From: an uncultured bacterium
GTDB lineage: Bacteria; Bdellovibrionota_C; UBA2361; SZUA-149; CALKYB01
Reading direction: 5' to 3'
Length of the DNA: 5,143 bases
Assembly (NCBI GenBank): GCA_938003565.1
Contig: CALKYB010000238.1
Coordinates: forward strand, 1-5,143
This document shows positions 2,307 through 5,143 of this stretch, one piece after another; position 1 is the first letter of the stretch; the number at the start of each line of letters is the position of its first letter. Below the pieces are notes generated by a model, which was not told the origin of the DNA, did no database searches, and saw only the letters and a program-made list of their open reading frames with translations. The translations under genes were made by a program, and so were the position numbers.

Positions 2307-5143
2307 ATGAGATGTCCTAAGTGTAAATTCGTCACTTCAGACGGTAAAGCGGCTTGCCCCAAGTGTGGCTTGGATCTCGGCTTTGCCCGAGGCTCGGATA
2401 AATCAAAGAAAAAGCGGGCTGTATCCGACGCAAACCTTCTATCAATCATTCTCGGCAAGAACCACAAGGCTAAAGTTGAAGAAGAAAAACCAAAAGAAAA
2501 TTCGGTTTTTGATTCGATCAAGAAGAATTTAAACAAAACCAACACTAACCTACAAACGATCTTCAACCGACGCGAGATCCCCAAAGAAACAGAACTAGAT
2601 GATTTCGAGAGTTTTATTAAATCAGTCGAGGAAGAGAGTGGAGATCTTCCATCTCCCCCGATGGAGTCAGCAGTAGAAGTACCCCATCCAGCTAAAAGTT
2701 CAGATACTAGAGGGAACTTGCCAGTTGGAGATATAGATTTTCTGGCTTCTGAGGTCGATGCCACTAGCCAAGAGGTAGAAAATCTTCTTCAACACAACCC
2801 AGATTTCTCAGACCAAATCCGAGGAGATGGAGTATATGAACCTCCCCTTCCGGAGATACCTCTGGAGCAAAATGAACTGTATGGGGAAAACTCCTTTGAG
2901 GAAGCGGCTGGAAACTTTCTGGAACCCATGGAAATTCCCGATGTGGTTGCAGAACACCAACCTTCTCAAAACTACGATATTCCAAACCCTAGTCCGGTAA
3001 TATCGGAATACCACGCTGAGGATCAGGGCTACGCTCCTATCCAAACACACACGCTAGAGCAGGCTCCTCTGGAGGCAGACAATCTACACGACTTTCAAAA
3101 CCCTCTACAGACTTCTGAGCCAGGTTTTGAGCAACAAGAGAATTCACTACCCGATCAACACTATTCGGAAATAGTAGCAGATAATAGTTTTAATAATGAG
3201 CCGCAATACGAACAACCTTACGAGCCGCCACTTGCGCAAGCTCACGAACCGGTGCAAGAGCATATACACGAGCAGACCTACGAACAGACAGACTCAAATG
3301 TTCAAAACTATATTCCTCAAAACTTCGATGAACAGCTCCCGCAAAACCCCGAATACAATGAAGAGGTCTACCAGGAGTCTGCTCACGACCCGCATCTTTA
3401 CAATCCTCAACATCAAGAACCACCATATATACCAGACTCGGTAATACCCGACGATCCAAACGACCAATTTAATGATTCGATGCCTCTGCAGCAAATGGAG
3501 AACGTCACAGCTGACAATCCACTCCTTAGCCAGGAAGAAGCGGCCTCTCAACTGGAGCCAGTAGCAACAAATCCTGAAGTTCCTGCTGAACCTGAGGAGC
3601 CGAAGAAAGAAATTGAAATGCCAACCATGAATGGCCCCTTGCCAACCTCTCCAAGAGTAGCACCTACAGTAATCGAGTTTGGTGAAGACAGTGACTGGGC
3701 AGATAGACTAGATGAAATGTTAGGAGGCGACGAGGCCTTAAGCATAGAATCAGTGGCTGTGGAAACCAAACCCACTTTCATTAAGCCTACAGATTTAGAC
3801 AACTCCTTTCTTCTTGATGAAGATATGGAAGTGAGTATTGAGATTGAGGTTGAGGGGGACGACTTAGATGACGATGAAGATTCGCAAGAGCTAAATGAGG
3901 ACACTGAAGAACTTAATGAAGTAGAGGATCTCCACGAGGACGAGGACGAGGAGTTCCTGGAAGGCCTTGTAGAAGCATTCGATGATACCCAAGAGCCAGC
4001 TGAGGAAGAAGAGGAAACTACACAGAACCTGGACAGCGAAGACTCAGAGATAGAGTCAGAGCTTAGTGAGGAGCTTAGTGAGGAGCTTAGTGAGGAGCTT
4101 AGTGCGATTGAGTCATCAAATATTATTGCCAAAGACTCAAGTGAAGATGAATATGACCTCTCCGAGCTAACTGGGGAGTCGGATTTTAGTGGAGAGGAAC
4201 CGTCCATACTCGAGAATGAAATCGAATTGTTAGGGAGCGAGTTGGATGAGGAACTTTCTGAGCTCATCTCGATGGGTAACTCTTTTAGTACCGCTGAGTC
4301 AATTGGACAAAGCCTTCTGATTGAAGAAAACAAAGAAGAACCTACTGAAGAAGTAAAACTCGACAATTTTGAAACAGAGCTCAATTCAGCTTTAGAAGGG
4401 CCAGCACAATCTGTAAATCTCGATGAGCTTGACGACTCAGCTATCTCAAAACTAGCCGCAATGATTTCTGACGGTGAGAATGATCTCTCACAGGAATTAG
4501 AAGAACTTGAATCAAATACTATTACCCAAAGTGATTCTACCTCAGAAGAAGAACTCCCATCTCCAAGCAACACCAATCAAGATGAAAAAATCGAGTCTGA
4601 ATCACAAGAAGAACTACTTAAAGCGCTAAGTGTTAATCCTCCACCTCTTACAATATTAAAAACTAGAACTCCCTCAGGCAGATTAATTAAGAAAGATTTT
4701 AGCTCTCTGATTGAGGAAGCAGATCGAGTTAAAGCAATCCAAGAGCTAGAAGAAATTGAGGAAGAAATCGCCTCAAAAAATGGCGAGATCGTCTCAGACG
4801 AAAACAATGAAGACTCTCTCTCTAGTGCAGAAGCAACCCTGGACTTAGAAAAAACTCCGCCACCAAGTTGGGATTTCTCAGACTACGAAGAAGCGGAAGA
4901 TAGTCAAGTTATAGTTGAATCAGAAGATTCTAACTTCGAATCCACTGGGTCTCAAAAAAAAAACTCTAAATCCGCAGCCCAAAACGAACTAAAGGCTGAC
5001 CTATCAGATTCGAACTCGAAGCCCCATGCTCCTGACAAGCAGTCACCCAATCAAATACTTCAAATTCTAAATGCGACTAACTCTTGCTCAATCGCTAACC
5101 AACCGAAAGAAATCTCGGAAACTAAATCGACAAAGGATGATAG
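2307..5143 (+). CDS. Large acidic low-complexity protein with N-terminal zinc ribbon (3' end outside window)
   Basis: This open frame runs from ATG 2307 to the window edge without a stop: at least 945 codons. Function is not recognised. Residues 1-24 are a zinc ribbon, with CPKC (3-6) and CPKCG (17-21) binding one metal by family analogy. Residues 25-93 are basic (KSKKKR at 32-37). From 94 on it becomes acidic and mostly disordered. Sections seen are a Gln/Pro/Tyr/His/Asn-rich part (about 230-400), an Asp/Glu/Ser part without any Lys or Arg (494-608), tandem ELSE repeats (585-599), and an island TRTPSGRLIKKDF (786-798) followed by a likely helix or coiled coil (800-822). After the ribbon the only Cys is at 927. 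No signal peptide or membrane segment is visible in the part present. A scaffold, regulatory or surface-machinery role is possible, and the missing C-terminus may hold the deciding domain. No clear Shine-Dalgarno precedes the ATG, but the ribbon starts immediately after it, which fixes the start. Confidence 0.92.
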   Translation, partial: MRCPKCKFVTSDGKAACPKCGLDLGFARGSDKSKKKRAVSDANLLSIILGKNHKAKVEEEKPKENSVFDSIKKNLNKTNTNLQTIFNRREIPKETELDDFESFIKSVEEESGDLPSPPMESAVEVPHPAKSSDTRGNLPVGDIDFLASEVDATSQEVENLLQHNPDFSDQIRGDGVYEPPLPEIPLEQNELYGENSFEEAAGNFLEPMEIPDVVAEHQPSQNYDIPNPSPVISEYHAEDQGYAPIQTHTLEQAPLEADNLHDFQNPLQTSEPGFEQQENSLPDQHYSEIVADNSFNNEPQYEQPYEPPLAQAHEPVQEHIHEQTYEQTDSNVQNYIPQNFDEQLPQNPEYNEEVYQESAHDPHLYNPQHQEPPYIPDSVIPDDPNDQFNDSMPLQQMENVTADNPLLSQEEAASQLEPVATNPEVPAEPEEPKKEIEMPTMNGPLPTSPRVAPTVIEFGEDSDWADRLDEMLGGDEALSIESVAVETKPTFIKPTDLDNSFLLDEDMEVSIEIEVEGDDLDDDEDSQELNEDTEELNEVEDLHEDEDEEFLEGLVEAFDDTQEPAEEEEETTQNLDSEDSEIESELSEELSEELSEELSAIESSNIIAKDSSEDEYDLSELTGESDFSGEEPSILENEIELLGSELDEELSELISMGNSFSTAESIGQSLLIEENKEEPTEEVKLDNFETELNSALEGPAQSVNLDELDDSAISKLAAMISDGENDLSQELEELESNTITQSDSTSEEELPSPSNTNQDEKIESESQEELLKALSVNPPPLTILKTRTPSGRLIKKDFSSLIEEADRVKAIQELEEIEEEIASKNGEIVSDENNEDSLSSAEATLDLEKTPPPSWDFSDYEEAEDSQVIVESEDSNFESTGSQKKNSKSAAQNELKADLSDSNSKPHAPDKQSPNQILQILNATNSCSIANQPKEISETKSTKDD
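4059..4104 (+). repeat. Perfect 12-bp tandem repeat coding ELSE
   Basis: GAGCTTAGTGAG occurs three times without a mismatch (4059-4070, 4071-4082, 4083-4094), followed by a 10-base partial copy to 4104. It is in frame and encodes ELSE-ELSE-ELSE-ELS (residues 585-599) of the large acidic protein. Identity at synonymous positions points to recent replication slippage. Copy number may differ between strains without breaking the frame. Confidence 0.9.

Noticed and set aside
2300..3050. Minus-strand frames opposite the start of the large gene
   Set aside because: They lie antisense to the zinc-ribbon head, whose ordered CxxC spacing and codon pattern mark the plus strand as coding.
3190..3551. 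Overlapping open frames on both strands
   Set aside because: The Gln/Pro/Glu/His-rich coding sequence of the large gene lacks stops in several other frames. The peptides show no recognisable domain.
3548..4576. Long Ser-rich open frame on the minus strand (342 codons)
   Set aside because: It is the antisense of GAG/GAA/GAC-rich codons of the large acidic gene, which read as TCC/TCT/TCA serine codons in that frame. The composition is an artefact and there is no domain.
1..5143. CRISPR array or phage defence system
   Set aside because: No regularly spaced direct repeats with unique spacers and no nuclease, helicase or toxin-antitoxin signatures were seen.

Overview
This window looks like a piece of a moderately AT-rich bacterial chromosome. 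The genes that can be read in full or in large part all lie on the plus strand, and none has a strong Shine-Dalgarno sequence. The genes do not fix the phylum. RsmE is nearly universal in bacteria, DsbA/HCCA-isomerase-like proteins are common in Gram-negative lineages, and the large acidic zinc-ribbon protein resembles poorly characterised proteins without pointing to one group. The lineage is therefore left open.

Layout. Bases 1-121 are the last 39 codons of a gene entering from the left, whose C-terminus resembles a Roadblock/LC7 domain. Bases 122-717 hold no convincing gene. They do contain several inverted repeats: a hairpin just after the first stop, a folded segment near 189-242, an 11-bp inverted repeat at 355-365/453-463 whose ends resemble IS66-family termini, a possible sigma70-type promoter near 573-601, two tandem palindromes at 626-649, and a terminator-like hairpin with a T8 run directly before the next start. 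Bases 718-1323 encode a DsbA-fold thioredoxin-like protein of the 2-hydroxychromene-2-carboxylate isomerase type, with a CPYS active-site motif. After 42 bases comes rsmE (1366-2208), the 16S rRNA m3U1498 methyltransferase, which carries an unusual Asn-rich insert near residues 184-221. The 98-base gap 2209-2306 holds small hairpins and a weak promoter candidate.

From 2307 to the right edge (2837 bases, at least 945 codons, no stop reached) runs one open frame. It is the most striking object here. It has an N-terminal CxxC-x10-CxxC zinc ribbon, then a basic segment to about residue 93, then more than 800 residues of acidic, low-complexity, probably disordered sequence. Within the acidic part are a Gln/Pro/Tyr/His-rich section, a 115-residue stretch with no Lys or Arg, a perfect 12-bp tandem repeat (ELSE), short hydrophobic islands, and one Lys/Arg-containing island followed by a predicted helix. 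Its function is not recognised.

The dsbA-like gene and rsmE could be co-transcribed (same strand, 42-base gap). The large gene may have its own promoter. No shared pathway links the genes.
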